This document shows positions 52,102-61,567 of a stretch of DNA of 64,000 bases, piece by piece. The position numbers were made by a program, and so were the translations under genes. How positions within the stretch are numbered: the first letter of the stretch is position 1; the number at the start of each line of letters is the position of its first letter. Origin of the DNA: Acetivibrio alkalicellulosi (GTDB lineage: Bacteria; Bacillota; Clostridia; Acetivibrionales; Acetivibrionaceae); NCBI GenBank assembly GCA_008125075.1, contig VLTH01000002.1, forward strand, positions 1,533,451-1,597,450, read 5' to 3'. The notes under the pieces were generated by a model. That model saw only the letters and a list, made by a program, of their open reading frames with translations, searched no databases and had not been told where the DNA came from.

Positions 52102-52268
52102 GATAAATATGGAAGAAACATTGCAAATCAAGTTTAGAGCCTGTTAATGAGACGAGGAAAGTGAGAGCATTGTTTGAGCGAAGCGAGTTTTGCAAAGGCC
52201 CCGAGGAGTATTTACAGGCTCTAAACTGCGAAACTTTAGTTTCTGGAATATCTTTCTTCACATTTGTT
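52102..52268 (+). repeat. R2 repeat, copy a
   Basis: AGAGCCTGT and ACAGGCTCT arms enclose about 70 bp, including GAGCATTGTTTGAGCG and GCGAGTTTTGC. A flank with GAAACTTTAGTTTC follows and the element ends TTTCTTCACATT. The antisense 90-aa frame across it is not conserved in R2b, so it is not coding. Confidence 0.75.
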
Positions 52269-52349
52269 ACATGAACACTTGAAAATATTAATTGAAATTT
52301 ATAGATACTTCTATTATACTTAAATAAAATCAACTTTTGTTTTTTGTAA

Positions 52350-52481
52350 ATTTATAGAAGTTCAATTGTTTTCTCACTTAAGAAATACCAAAGAAAGACT
52401 CTAACTCATCAAAAGTTAAAAGCAATGCCAATTGTAGAAGATGGCGATCTTGGATATAAGATAAAAAATAGCGAGGTTTAA
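52350..52481 (+). pseudogene. Possible C-terminal gene remnant
   Basis: An open frame without a start reads from just after a TAA (52347) to TAA at 52479, ending AMPIVEDGDLGYKIKNSEV. Composition is protein-like (HQKLKAMPIVEDGDLGYK). It lies between R2a and the MBL gene, with the final TAA 3 bp before that gene's ATG. It may be the end of a gene lost upstream; I do not recognise the family. Confidence 0.35.
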
Positions 52482-52484
52482 AAA

Positions 52485-53174
52485 ATGTTAAACTTTTTAG
52501 GAATTGGAAGTGCCTTCAATACAAATTTAGGTAATACTTGTGCATATATAAAAACTAAAAAAACACTCTTTCTAATTGACTGTGGAAGTACAGTTTTTAG
52601 AAGATTATTAAAAAGAGAAATATTATCTAATGTTAATAATATTTTTGTTGCTATTACCCACACACACCCAGACCATATTGGAAGTTTAGGTGAGTTGATT
52701 TTTTATTCTCACTACAAACTAAACTGCACATGTAAAATTTATTTTCCTGACAATAATCTAATAAATACCATTCTTAACTGTCAGGGTATAAGAAACAATT
52801 ATTATGAAATATCAAACTCTGGCACAAGAATATCTGATATGGATTTAGAATTTTCATTTTTTAATTCTTCTCATGTTGATTCAATACCTTGTTATGGTAT
52901 TCTAGTAAATAAAGATAATAAATCAATTTACTATAGTGGAGATTCCAATAGGGTAAGCAGTTATGTTGTTGAAGGCCTTAAAAATGGTACTATTGACAAG
53001 CTGTATCAGGATACATGTAGTTTAGACTATAAAGAAAACCCACATTTATATTTAGGGAAATTGTCAGAAATAATTCCTGGACACTTGCGACACAAAGTAT
53101 ATTGTATGCACTTAGATGAAAATTTCAACATTAATACTGCTAAATCACTAGGGTTTAATATAGCCGAAATCTAA
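52485..53174 (+). CDS. MBL-fold metal-dependent hydrolase
   Basis: 229 aa of the metallo-beta-lactamase fold. The metal motif is THTHPDHIGS near residue 60. The downstream His is in NSSHVDSI and the Asp in IYYSGDSN; a further His lies in CMHLDEN near the C-terminus. The layout resembles RNase Z/phosphodiesterase-like members. Substrate unknown. GCGAGG lies before the ATG. Confidence 0.85.
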   Translation: MLNFLGIGSAFNTNLGNTCAYIKTKKTLFLIDCGSTVFRRLLKREILSNVNNIFVAITHTHPDHIGSLGELIFYSHYKLNCTCKIYFPDNNLINTILNCQGIRNNYYEISNSGTRISDMDLEFSFFNSSHVDSIPCYGILVNKDNKSIYYSGDSNRVSSYVVEGLKNGTIDKLYQDTCSLDYKENPHLYLGKLSEIIPGHLRHKVYCMHLDENFNINTAKSLGFNIAEI

Positions 53175-53206
53175 GATGATCTCTTTGGCTGAAGAAATGT
53201 CTGAAT

Positions 53207-53273
53207 TATTATTTACACTTTTTACATAGCCTTTTGGCATTTAATAAGGCCTGTAGTGACATGGTAGTTTATT
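53207..53273 (+). repeat. R1 palindromic repeat, copy c
   Basis: TTATTTACACTTTTTACA, CTTTTGGCATTTAATAAGGC and CTGTAGTGACATGGTAGTTT follow R1b position by position with substitutions. It lies 32 bp after the MBL gene stop. Confidence 0.65.
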
Positions 53274-53296
53274 TTCAGCCTTTCTAAACTTCATTA

Positions 53297-53326
53297 CTTC
53301 AGGTGGAAACTATACTCCACCTGAAG
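53297..53326. terminator. Hairpin between MBL gene and spo0A
   Basis: Perfect 11-bp arms CTTCAGGTGGA and TCCACCTGAAG with an 8-nt loop between two converging genes. No strong T run on either strand, so it may terminate weakly or protect 3' ends. Confidence 0.55.
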
Positions 53327-53362
53327 ATTATAAAACGAAACTAAAGAATGGTCCCTGTGTTT

Positions 53363-54166
53363 CTAATTTGCTACTTTCATTTCCAATCTTAATTTATCTG
53401 CTACCATAGCAATAAACTCTGAATTGGTAGGCTTGCCTTTACCTATGTTTATTGTATAACCAAAAAGTGAATCAATGGTATCTACCTGTCCTCTACTCCA
53501 CGCAACTTCAATTGCATGTCTTATTGCTCTTTCAACCCTGCTTGGTGTAGTATTGTAGTCTTTTGCAATTGATGGATAAAGCTGCTTGGTGATTGAGTTT
53601 ATAACTTCAAGATCATCAACAACCATCATTATAGCATCTCTTAAATATTGGTAACCTTTTATATGAGCAGGAACACCAATTTCATGCATAATACTTGTTA
53701 CCTCAGCCTCAATGTTTATTGGTTTAGGTGGATGATAGGATAAGTTTTCTGCATGATAATCAGATCTTATAACATTACTTTGAGGAACGTTTTTTAGCTG
53801 TCTGATCCTTGAAACTAAAACATCCATATCAAAAGGTTTTACTACATAATATTCAGCTCCTAAGGCCAAAGCCCTTTGGGTAATTTTATCCTGTCCAACA
53901 GCTGATAAAACTATGAATAAAGGTCTTTTACTTATAGATACAGTGTTAATTCTTTCCAAAACACCCAGACCATCTAAATGAGGCATAATAATATCTAAGA
54001 TGGCTATGTCCGGAAGCTTTGATGTTATAAGTTCACAAGCTTCAATACCGTCTCTTGCAACTCCTACTACTTCGATATCACTTTGATTATTTAGATATTC
54101 GTATAAAATATCTCCAAATTCCCTGTTATCATCTGCAATTACTACCTGTATTTTCTTTAGTGACAA
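53363..54166 (-). CDS. spo0A: Stage 0 sporulation protein A
   Basis: 267 aa. A receiver (Asp 58 in [13 protein letters not shown]) and the Spo0A C-terminal DNA-binding domain, with recognition segment [20 protein letters not shown] and conserved ending [19 protein letters not shown]. Phosphorylated Spo0A starts spore formation by binding 0A boxes. TTG start 6 nt after GGGGGAG. A sequence TTTTGTCGAA upstream (54231-54240) suggests feedback on its own gene. It follows spoIVB on the same strand, the standard order. Confidence 0.96.
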   Translation of the reverse strand: MSLKKIQVVIADDNREFGDILYEYLNNQSDIEVVGVARDGIEACELITSKLPDIAILDIIMPHLDGLGVLERINTVSISKRPLFIVLSAVGQDKITQRALALGAEYYVVKPFDMDVLVSRIRQLKNVPQSNVIRSDYHAENLSYHPPKPINIEAEVTSIMHEIGVPAHIKGYQYLRDAIMMVVDDLEVINSITKQLYPSIAKDYNTTPSRVERAIRHAIEVAWSRGQVDTIDSLFGYTINIGKGKPTNSEFIAMVADKLRLEMKVAN

Positions 54167-54230
54167 TTTGACTCCCCCTTAACTTTGTTAAAGACTATTA
54201 CAAGGATTTACAAATATATTATATTGTCTA

Positions 54231-54240
54231 TTCGACAAAA
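54231..54240 (-). promoter_or_regulatory. Candidate 0A box upstream of spo0A
   Basis: On the minus strand TTTTGTCGAA contains the TGTCGAA core bound by phosphorylated Spo0A, about 65 bp before the spo0A start. A TATAAT lies shortly downstream. Confidence 0.6.
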
Positions 54241-54449
54241 ATTCAAGCAGCTTTTTTCAATAAACTGTTATATGAAATATCTTATCCTATTAATGTTTTA
54301 TTTTTCATGTATCTTTATACCTTTAAAATATTGTATTTTAGTATGTTTCAAGACATAAGCAAACAAATGTATACAGCATATTTTTTTTAGAAATAATTTT
54401 GGAAATATGCGAATTTTCGGGAAATATGAAGTTGTAATTGTTATTATTT

Positions 54450-55769
54450 TCAACTTGCCTTTTTAACACTTCTAGTTGATATATCCATATTTTTTATCAT
54501 CCATTCAATAAATATCCCATATCCCTTAGTAGGATCATTTACCAAAACATGAGTTACAGCACCAACAAGTTTACCATCTTGTACTATTGGACTTCCAGAC
54601 ATCCCCTGCACTATTCCCCCTGTGGCATCTAATAATCTTTCATCTGTCACTTTTATAATCATGCCTTTTGAACCATTTATATTTCTAGTGGATATTTTTT
54701 GTATCTCTATGTCATATTTCTCAACTGATTTGCCATCTATGTTTGACATAATTAAAGCAGAACCAACCTTTACTTGATTTTTTAAGGCAATTGGATATAA
54801 TTTATTTGAAAAATTGCTGTGTGCATTTTCATTTAGAGTGCCATATATGCCCTGATCGCAATTACTATTAATTATTCCTAAGCTGTCTCTATCTTCAATT
54901 AATATGCCTTTTAGTTCTCCTGGATCACCTTGAACTCCTTTTTTTACAGCTAGTATACTTGATTCAATTATTTCTCCCTTTTCTAATGGCATAAGTATTC
55001 CTGTGTCTATGTCTGTAATACCATGGCCTAAAGCTCCAAAACCTCCACTTTTAGGATCATAAAAGGTTAATGTACCAATTCCTGCAGTGCTGTCTCTTAG
55101 CCACATTCCCAATTGATACTTACCACTGTCACCAGACATTATTGGTATAATTTTAGTATTATGATAATTACTATCTCTCTTATACTTAATATTGATTTTT
55201 TCACCCTTGCTATTTTCAAGATAACTTATTAAATCATGTATACCATCAACAGGAGTTTTATTTATTTCAACAATCACATCTCCTGATCTTATTCCTGCAT
55301 CCCTTGCTGGAAGTACTTTTTTCCCATCATTACTTTCAAAATCCGACAATGCAATAACCAAAACCCCTTCAGCCTTTATTTTTACTCCAATAGTATTACC
55401 ACATGCAACAACTTCTCTATATGGTACAACATCTACCTGCATTGTTTTTAAAGGTATAATTCCAAGTAACCTCATGTTTAAATTTACACTCCCCAACTTT
55501 TGGGGTTTAAACATTATTGGATCAGAAAGTTTATAGTATCCATTTATAACCTTAGTATCTTGGCTTTCAAATATTAGAATATCATTATTATCTGCTTTGA
55601 TATCTACAAGAAAAGGACTTTTAAAATCATAAATATATTCCTGATTATCAAATAAAGTTATTTGACTTGGAAGCATAAACATAGTTCTTATATAAGTAAA
55701 ACTTAAAACAAAAAAACAAGTTAACAAAAAAATAATTATTTTATTCTTTGTAGGTTTTATATATTTCAT
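54450..55769 (-). CDS. spoIVB: SpoIVB serine peptidase
   Basis: 439 aa. An N-terminal membrane anchor (IIIFLLTCFFVLSFTYI) is followed by a PDZ domain about 140-210 (LPARDAGIRSGDVIVEINKT). The S55 peptidase domain has LGHGITDID (His) and GMSGSPIVQDGKLVGAVTHV (Ser). It is secreted from the forespore and cuts SpoIVFA to release active sigma-K processing. The ATG at 55769 follows AGGAGAG. A sigma-G-type promoter is seen 25 bp upstream. Confidence 0.95.
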   Translation of the reverse strand: MKYIKPTKNKIIIFLLTCFFVLSFTYIRTMFMLPSQITLFDNQEYIYDFKSPFLVDIKADNNDILIFESQDTKVINGYYKLSDPIMFKPQKLGSVNLNMRLLGIIPLKTMQVDVVPYREVVACGNTIGVKIKAEGVLVIALSDFESNDGKKVLPARDAGIRSGDVIVEINKTPVDGIHDLISYLENSKGEKINIKYKRDSNYHNTKIIPIMSGDSGKYQLGMWLRDSTAGIGTLTFYDPKSGGFGALGHGITDIDTGILMPLEKGEIIESSILAVKKGVQGDPGELKGILIEDRDSLGIINSNCDQGIYGTLNENAHSNFSNKLYPIALKNQVKVGSALIMSNIDGKSVEKYDIEIQKISTRNINGSKGMIIKVTDERLLDATGGIVQGMSGSPIVQDGKLVGAVTHVLVNDPTKGYGIFIEWMIKNMDISTRSVKKAS

Positions 55770-55793
55770 TAAAATCACTCTCCTGCTGCATTA

Positions 55794-55823
55794 AATTATG
55801 TCACATAGAAACAGCTAAAATAC
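55794..55823 (-). promoter_or_regulatory. Possible sigma-G/sigma-F type promoter of spoIVB
   Basis: On the minus strand GTATT-N18-CATAATT approximates the forespore consensus (GHATR-N18-CATWHTA, with two mismatches). The position matches the known forespore control of spoIVB. It overlaps the end of R1e. Confidence 0.45.
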
Positions 55824-55875
55824 AACTTTTAGGCCTTATTTAACTGAAAATAGGACACGTAAAAAGTAATATTTA
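55814..55875 (-). repeat. R1 palindromic repeat, copy e
   Basis: On the plus strand ACTTTTAGGCCTTATTTAAC, then AAATAGGACACGTAAAAAGT and AATATTTAC, follow R1a position by position with substitutions. The end near spoIVB overlaps its candidate promoter. Confidence 0.55.
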
Positions 55876-56063
55876 CCTTACTTCTTAAATACGCAATAAT
55901 AGTTGTAAATTTAATTTTTATCATTCCTAAGTTAACCTTTTATAATTCTATTTATTCAGCCAATAACTTCTTTGACAATAATTTTATGTATAAAATTGTA
56001 AGGTAAATAAATCTCAGCTCATCGAGCCCATTTGATTATAAGTGATTAATTTTATTTTAAAAT

Positions 56064-56102
56064 TAAAATAAAAAAACAGCAGAAGTAATGACTTCCACTG
56101 TT
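56064..56102 (-). terminator. Terminator after recN
   Basis: On the minus strand AACAGTGGAAGT-CATT-ACTTCTGCTGTT forms a 12-bp stem with two G-U pairs, followed by TTTTTTTATTT. Confidence 0.85.
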
Positions 56103-56122
56103 TATTAACAAATTTTTATAAT

Positions 56123-57838
56123 TTATTTTTCTTTAAAAGACTTGGCAGATTCAATCATTTCTTCTGCATGTTTTAAGGTTATTTCAGAAATGTTTATTCC
56201 TCCTATAATTCTAGCAATCTCATTCTTAATTTCATTTTCATTAAGTCTTCTTACTTTTGTTGTGGTATTTTGATCCTTTGTAACTTTTTCAATATAAAAA
56301 TTATTATCTGCCATACAAGCAATTTGGGCCAAATGAGTAACTGATATAACCTGATGATTTTTGGATATAAATGAAAGCTTCTCTCCAACCTTTTGAGCTG
56401 CCTTTCCACTTATACCTATATCAATTTCATCAAATATGAGAGTTGGTATTTTGTCTACATTTGCTAGTATTGTTTTAATAGCCAGCATTATTCTTGACAT
56501 TTCTCCACCTGAAGCTATTTTAGAAAGAGGTTTTAATGGTTCTCCCATATTGGTTGAAATTAAAAACTCAACTCTGTCAAGACCATTTTGACTATATTTT
56601 TTGTTACTTTCATTCTCATTTTGGTCAAATTCAATTCTAACTTCAAACCTTGCGTTTTTCATTTCCAAATCATTTAATTCCACAGCAATTTTACTTTCTA
56701 TAAGCTTTGCAGCTTTTTTCCTCTCATTGCTCATATCTTTTGCCAGTTTATATAAAATATCACTTTCCTTTTTTAGCCCTTCATTTAATTCAATTATAAT
56801 TTCCTTATTGTTTACTATTTCATCCAGCTCATTTTGAGCCCTTTGCAAATATTCTAATATATCAGCTATAGAATCCCCATATTTCTTTTTTAACTTGTAT
56901 ATAACATCAAGTCTTTCCTCAACTTGCTCTAAAACATGGGGATCATATTCTGTACAATCTCTTTGTGTTCTAAGTTCAGATACTATGTCATCAAGTTCGT
57001 AAGAAAGATTCTCTAGTCTTTTTGCTATTTCACTGTATTTTTCATCAAATTTTTCAATGTCTAAAAAGCTGCTTACAACTTCGTTAATACTATCCAAAAC
57101 AGATTTACCTGTTTTGCTTCCTGTTGCTAACACCTCATAAGAATCTGAAAGGGTATTAATTATTCTTTCTGAATTTAAAAGTAAATCTTTTTGCTTTTCA
57201 AGCTGCTTATCCTCATCTTTCTTAAGACAGCTTTTATTTATTTCATCTATTTGATACCTAAGTAAGTCTATTTTTCTTTCTCTCTCACCTTCGTCCCCAA
57301 TTAATGATTTTAACTTGTCTTTTATTTGTCTGTATTTATCTAAATGCTTAAGATATTCTCTTTTTATTTTTGAAATTTTCTCTTCTGCAAAGGAGTCAAG
57401 TAAATCAATGTGGCTTTCTGTTCTTAAAAGAGACTGATTATCATGCTGCCCGTGAACATCTATAAGCCTCTCTCCAAACAACTTAAGCATTGAAACAGTT
57501 GCTATTTTACCATTAATGCGACATATGTTTTTACCAGATGTAGTAAACTCTCTTGATATAATTAATGTACCGTCTTCTTCAGGTTGTATCCCATACTCTT
57601 CAAATAAATCAATGAGTTTTGTTTTATCAATCTTAAATACAGCTTCAACTACAGCTTTATCTTTCCCTGTCCTTATAAGTTCTTTTGACAATCGTTGTCC
57701 CATAATTGCGTTAATAGAATCAATTATTATAGATTTACCTGCTCCCGTCTCACCTGTCAATACATTTAATCTATCTCCCAATTCAATACTAACTTTATCT
57801 ATTATAGCTATGTTGTTTATTTCCAATTGTTGAAGCAC
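56123..57838 (-). CDS. recN: DNA repair protein RecN
   Basis: 571 aa, SMC-like. Walker A GETGAGKS at 29-36, coiled coil about 150-370 and C-terminal ATPase half with KIASGGEMSRIMLAIK and FDEIDIGISG. RecN gathers broken DNA ends for recombination repair. GTG start 8 nt after GTGAGG. The argR-recN-spoIVB-spo0A order is that of B. subtilis and many spore formers. Confidence 0.95.
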   Translation of the reverse strand: MLQQLEINNIAIIDKVSIELGDRLNVLTGETGAGKSIIIDSINAIMGQRLSKELIRTGKDKAVVEAVFKIDKTKLIDLFEEYGIQPEEDGTLIISREFTTSGKNICRINGKIATVSMLKLFGERLIDVHGQHDNQSLLRTESHIDLLDSFAEEKISKIKREYLKHLDKYRQIKDKLKSLIGDEGERERKIDLLRYQIDEINKSCLKKDEDKQLEKQKDLLLNSERIINTLSDSYEVLATGSKTGKSVLDSINEVVSSFLDIEKFDEKYSEIAKRLENLSYELDDIVSELRTQRDCTEYDPHVLEQVEERLDVIYKLKKKYGDSIADILEYLQRAQNELDEIVNNKEIIIELNEGLKKESDILYKLAKDMSNERKKAAKLIESKIAVELNDLEMKNARFEVRIEFDQNENESNKKYSQNGLDRVEFLISTNMGEPLKPLSKIASGGEMSRIMLAIKTILANVDKIPTLIFDEIDIGISGKAAQKVGEKLSFISKNHQVISVTHLAQIACMADNNFYIEKVTKDQNTTTKVRRLNENEIKNEIARIIGGINISEITLKHAEEMIESAKSFKEK

Positions 57839-57868
57839 ATTAATACCTCACTTCCATTTAAGATAAAA

Positions 57869-58339
57869 TTACATATCATCGTCAGAACTTATTTTTGCCA
57901 ATTTTTTAAATTTTTCAACAAGTTCTTCAGCAATCTTTTCAACCCTGCACACTATCATAATTGTGTCATCACCTGCAATAGAACCAATAATTTCTGTCCA
58001 TCCCAAAGAATCAATTGCCGATGCAGAAGCTTGTGCCATACCTGGTAGAGTTTTTACAACTACAATATTATTAGCATAATCGCTTGAAACATAGGATTTT
58101 GAAAATATAGTCATTAGCCTATTTAAATAAACATTACCTTCCTTAGAAAAAGATGCATATTTATATCGACCATCATGAGCTAAAACCTTAATGAGTCTAA
58201 GCTCTTTTATATCTCTTGAAACTGTAGCTTGTGTAACATCCATTCCTGATTTTTTTAGCCTGTCTGCTATTTCTTCCTGTGTTTCAATAACCTCATTTTC
58301 TATTATTTCAAGTATTTTTGCCTGCCTGTTATACTTCAT
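57869..58339 (-). CDS. argR: Arginine repressor ArgR
   Basis: 156 aa. A winged helix ([39 protein letters not shown]) and a C-terminal arginine-binding/oligomer domain with [12 protein letters not shown]-like [15 protein letters not shown]. It controls arginine genes. Overlaps nadK by 11 bp. Confidence 0.94.
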   Translation of the reverse strand: MKYNRQAKILEIIENEVIETQEEIADRLKKSGMDVTQATVSRDIKELRLIKVLAHDGRYKYASFSKEGNVYLNRLMTIFSKSYVSSDYANNIVVVKTLPGMAQASASAIDSLGWTEIIGSIAGDDTIMIVCRVEKIAEELVEKFKKLAKISSDDDM

Positions 58340-59210
58340 TTTTACTTATTCTCTCTCCTCTATCATGAATTTTTCCTCTTAATATCTCAAAAAAGTTTGC
58401 ATTACTGATTTTAATTGTACTAATAAACCTAGACGATCTATTAGTTATAATAAAGTCCCCTCCTCTTATTTCATATCCATTCTGTCCGTCTACAGTTACC
58501 ATTGCTTCATGACAATAGTTTTCATCTACAATAACCTTGATTACTCTATTTCCAGTTGATATAAATGATCTAGAATATAAAAGATGAGGACAAATAGGCG
58601 TTACTACTATAAGCTCTGCATCAGGTTCTACAATTGGCCCCCCAGCTGAAAGGGAATATGCAGTTGATCCTGTAGGTGTGGCTATTATAAGACCATCACC
58701 TGGAAACATATCCATAAATTTGTCATTAATATACGTCCGAAGGTGTAATATCCTTGATAATGCACCTCTAGAAATAACTACATCATTTAGTACAATATCC
58801 TTTGCAATTATACTATTATTCCTTATAATTGTTGTCTCAAGAAGCATCCTTTTTTCAATTTCGTATTGACCATTAACCAGAAGCTTAACTGCATTATCAA
58901 TATTATTTTTATCAACATCAGCTAGAAATCCCAGACTACCTAAATTTATACCTACAATAGGAGTGTTTTTCTCAAAAAGCATTCTTGCAGTTTTTAAAAA
59001 GGACCCATCTCCTCCAAGACAAACAATAACATCGGCCATATTAATTACTGTATCCTCATCAATATTTTTAGGTTCAATTCCTAGATGAGAAGCCGCTTCA
59101 TCACAAAGAAAATAATCTGCTTTGTTTTTTTTTATACTGTTTAATAGAATGCCTGTAAATTTACAATCTATATCTTTTTGCTGATTAACAACAACACCAA
59201 ATTTTATCAT
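58329..59210 (-). CDS. nadK: NAD kinase
   Basis: 293 aa with the GGDG motif ([15 protein letters not shown], near residue 65), [10 protein letters not shown], and the substrate loop [19 protein letters not shown]. It phosphorylates NAD to NADP. GAGGTAATAG precedes the ATG. First gene of the nadK-argR-recN unit; tlyA, which often precedes it, is absent. Confidence 0.95.
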   Translation of the reverse strand: MIKFGVVVNQQKDIDCKFTGILLNSIKKNKADYFLCDEAASHLGIEPKNIDEDTVINMADVIVCLGGDGSFLKTARMLFEKNTPIVGINLGSLGFLADVDKNNIDNAVKLLVNGQYEIEKRMLLETTIIRNNSIIAKDIVLNDVVISRGALSRILHLRTYINDKFMDMFPGDGLIIATPTGSTAYSLSAGGPIVEPDAELIVVTPICPHLLYSRSFISTGNRVIKVIVDENYCHEAMVTVDGQNGYEIRGGDFIITNRSSRFISTIKISNANFFEILRGKIHDRGERISKNEV

Positions 59211-59260
59211 CTATTACCTCTTAATAATACTCATTTTGAATTAATTATATAAAATAAATA

Positions 59261-59279
59261 GAGAAAGTACAACTTTCTC
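59261..59279 (-). terminator. Terminator after pabC
   Basis: GAGAAAGT-TGT-ACTTTCTC on the minus strand followed by TATTTATTTT. It separates the pab operon from nadK. Confidence 0.7.
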
Positions 59280-59329
59280 GAGTAAATTCTTAATATTATT
59301 TTTTGTTTAAAAATGCTTTCTTCTACACT

Positions 59330-60121
59330 TTAAACCACGTCACAAGTGATATTACACTCTTTTTGTAGCTGTGTGACAATAACTTCCTCACCCTTACACA
59401 AACTACTACCTATACTTGATACTTTCATAATACCCACAACGGAATTTGTCAAAAAAACTTCATCTGCACCAAGTAACTGGTCAAAATCATACTTTCCCTG
59501 ACATACTTTTACACCTAGATTTAAAGCTTTCTTTATTACCCATCCTCTTATTATACCAGGCAAAAGGCCACATTCTATGGAAGGTGTGTATAGTGTACCA
59601 CTTTTTACAAAAAAAATGTTGCATTTAGTTGTCTCTGTTATTTTTTCATTTGCATTTAAGAAAAGTGCATCATCAAACCCTTCTTCAAAAACCTCTTTTC
59701 CTATAATATGATTTTCCATGTAATTAGATGTTTTATGCCTTAAAATAAAAGAGTTGTCGCTTTTTCTAACATTAGAAACCTGTATCTTATAACCCTTTTC
59801 ATAGGTGTCCTTAGTTAGTCTGTTATCTCTTGCAGTAATTATTATTTGTGGTTTTATTCCTATGTTATCGTTTCCATAACTTACTGTAACTCGCATTATT
59901 TTACCATGGGAATCATTGTCTTTTATATAACCTAATATAAAATCTTTTATATACTCTTTAGTATAAAATTCTTTAAACTTAAAAAATTCCATTGAATCCA
60001 AAAGCCTATTTATATGGCTTTCTAACAAAAATACATCCCCCTTGTCGTCCACTAAAAATGTCTCAAATAGCGAAAACCCATATAAAAACCCAAAATCTTG
60101 ACAGTCTACACTTTTTACCAT
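59330..60121 (-). CDS. pabC: Aminodeoxychorismate lyase-like PLP enzyme
   Basis: 263 aa, fold IV PLP enzyme. The PLP lysine is in LRHKTSNYMENHI, with EKITETTKCNIFFVK and LLPGIIRGWV. Next to pabB it is best read as 4-amino-4-deoxychorismate lyase, which forms p-aminobenzoate for folate. Branched-chain or D-amino-acid transaminases share the fold. The ATG at 60121 is chosen over a GTG at 60130, which overlaps the pabB stop. Confidence 0.82.
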   Translation of the reverse strand: MVKSVDCQDFGFLYGFSLFETFLVDDKGDVFLLESHINRLLDSMEFFKFKEFYTKEYIKDFILGYIKDNDSHGKIMRVTVSYGNDNIGIKPQIIITARDNRLTKDTYEKGYKIQVSNVRKSDNSFILRHKTSNYMENHIIGKEVFEEGFDDALFLNANEKITETTKCNIFFVKSGTLYTPSIECGLLPGIIRGWVIKKALNLGVKVCQGKYDFDQLLGADEVFLTNSVVGIMKVSSIGSSLCKGEEVIVTQLQKECNITCDVV

Positions 60122-60126
60122 ATTTA

Positions 60127-61521
60127 TCACATCCTTAATACTTTCATCATTGCCATTCCTTTATCTAATGTTTCCTGATACTCCTTTTTGGGTACTGAAT
60201 CCCATACTATTCCTCCACCCACATTATAAAAAGCATCCCCATCTTTTATTGTGATCGTTCTTATTGCAATGTTAAAATCTGAATTTCCATCAAAACCAAT
60301 GTATCCAATTGATCCTGTATAAATTCCTCTTTTGCAGGGCTCTAATTCATCAATTATTTCCATTGATCGAATCTTTGGAGCACCAGTAATTGATCCTCCA
60401 GGAAATGCAGCCTTTAAGCAATCAACTACATGAGCATCTTTCTTTAATTTTCCTGTAATAGTGGATACAAGATGAAATACATTTGCATATTCCTCAATTT
60501 CAAACAGCTTTTCAACTTTAACAGAACCAATTTCACATACTCTCCCTAAATCATTTCTTACAAGATCAACTATCATGGTAAGCTCTGCTCTATCCTTATG
60601 GCTGTTTAAAAGGTCTTTTTTTAAATTATTATCTTCTATAATATCCCTTCCTCTTGGTCTTGTCCCTTTAATAGGCCTTGACTGAACTATTCCCTTTTCT
60701 ACTTTTATAAATCTTTCAGGAGAGCTACTTAAAACTGCTATATCTTCAAAACTAATATATGATGAAAAAGGAGCAGGGCTTAATCTTCTAAGATTTTCAT
60801 ATATTCTATAAGGTTCATTAGTTAATCTTGTTCTAAACCTTTGAGACAAGTTCACCTGAAATATATCACCATTTCTTATATATTCTCTAGCTTTTTGAAC
60901 CAATTCACAATACTCTTCTTTAGTAAATTCTGAATCTAATATTTGAGTAATTTCATTAATTTGTCTTTTTATTTTATAATCCCTGTGTGATGTCCTTATT
61001 CTATTTATCATACTATTAATTTCTTTTTTTAAATGGGTTTGATCTTTTTGTTTTCTTCCTTTATTTACTAGAGAAATATAAATATCACTATGGTCGTGAT
61101 CTATAATTATAGCACTGTTATAAAAACCAAACATCATGTGGGGTATGTCATAATGTTCTTTTGACAAGGACGGTAATTCTTCTATAACTTCACAAAGATC
61201 ATAGGACATAAAACCTGCACAGCACCCATTAGCACAGGGTAAAATACTATCACTATTCATTTTATATTTATTAATTAATTTTTTAATTTCCTCAAAAGGA
61301 TCTCCTAAATACTGTTTAGTAAAATCTAATTCTTTGATTTCACAATTGTTCCCCTTTGATTTAAAGATAAGAAAAGGGTTTGACAATATTATAGAATACT
61401 TACCCAATCCTCCATTATTAAGAGAACTATCTAAAATAACAGTATATGGATCATCCTTAAATATACTAAATAGTTCTTCACAACTTATATTTTCGTTATA
61501 TTTTTCAATCAATAAATTCAT
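60127..61521 (-). CDS. pabB: Aminodeoxychorismate synthase component I
   Basis: 464 aa chorismate-binding enzyme. SPERFIKVEKGIVQSRPIKG, then AELTMIVDLVRNDLGR and FPGGSITGAPKIRSMEII are the signature motifs. PIKGT (not PIAGT) marks the PabB side of the PabB/TrpE family. It aminates chorismate with a glutamine amidotransferase partner; pabA is not in the window, so TrpG or a distant PabA would be needed. The pabC ATG begins 6 bp after its stop. Confidence 0.9.
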   Translation of the reverse strand: MNLLIEKYNENISCEELFSIFKDDPYTVILDSSLNNGGLGKYSIILSNPFLIFKSKGNNCEIKELDFTKQYLGDPFEEIKKLINKYKMNSDSILPCANGCCAGFMSYDLCEVIEELPSLSKEHYDIPHMMFGFYNSAIIIDHDHSDIYISLVNKGRKQKDQTHLKKEINSMINRIRTSHRDYKIKRQINEITQILDSEFTKEEYCELVQKAREYIRNGDIFQVNLSQRFRTRLTNEPYRIYENLRRLSPAPFSSYISFEDIAVLSSSPERFIKVEKGIVQSRPIKGTRPRGRDIIEDNNLKKDLLNSHKDRAELTMIVDLVRNDLGRVCEIGSVKVEKLFEIEEYANVFHLVSTITGKLKKDAHVVDCLKAAFPGGSITGAPKIRSMEIIDELEPCKRGIYTGSIGYIGFDGNSDFNIAIRTITIKDGDAFYNVGGGIVWDSVPKKEYQETLDKGMAMMKVLRM

Positions 61522-61567
61522 TTTATGTTACACCTATTTTCTGTATTAGGGGCGTTCCAAAAACCCC

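Noticed and set aside
52061-52333. 90-aa minus-strand frame
   Set aside because: It lies across repeat R2a, has no ribosome-binding site and is not conserved in R2b.
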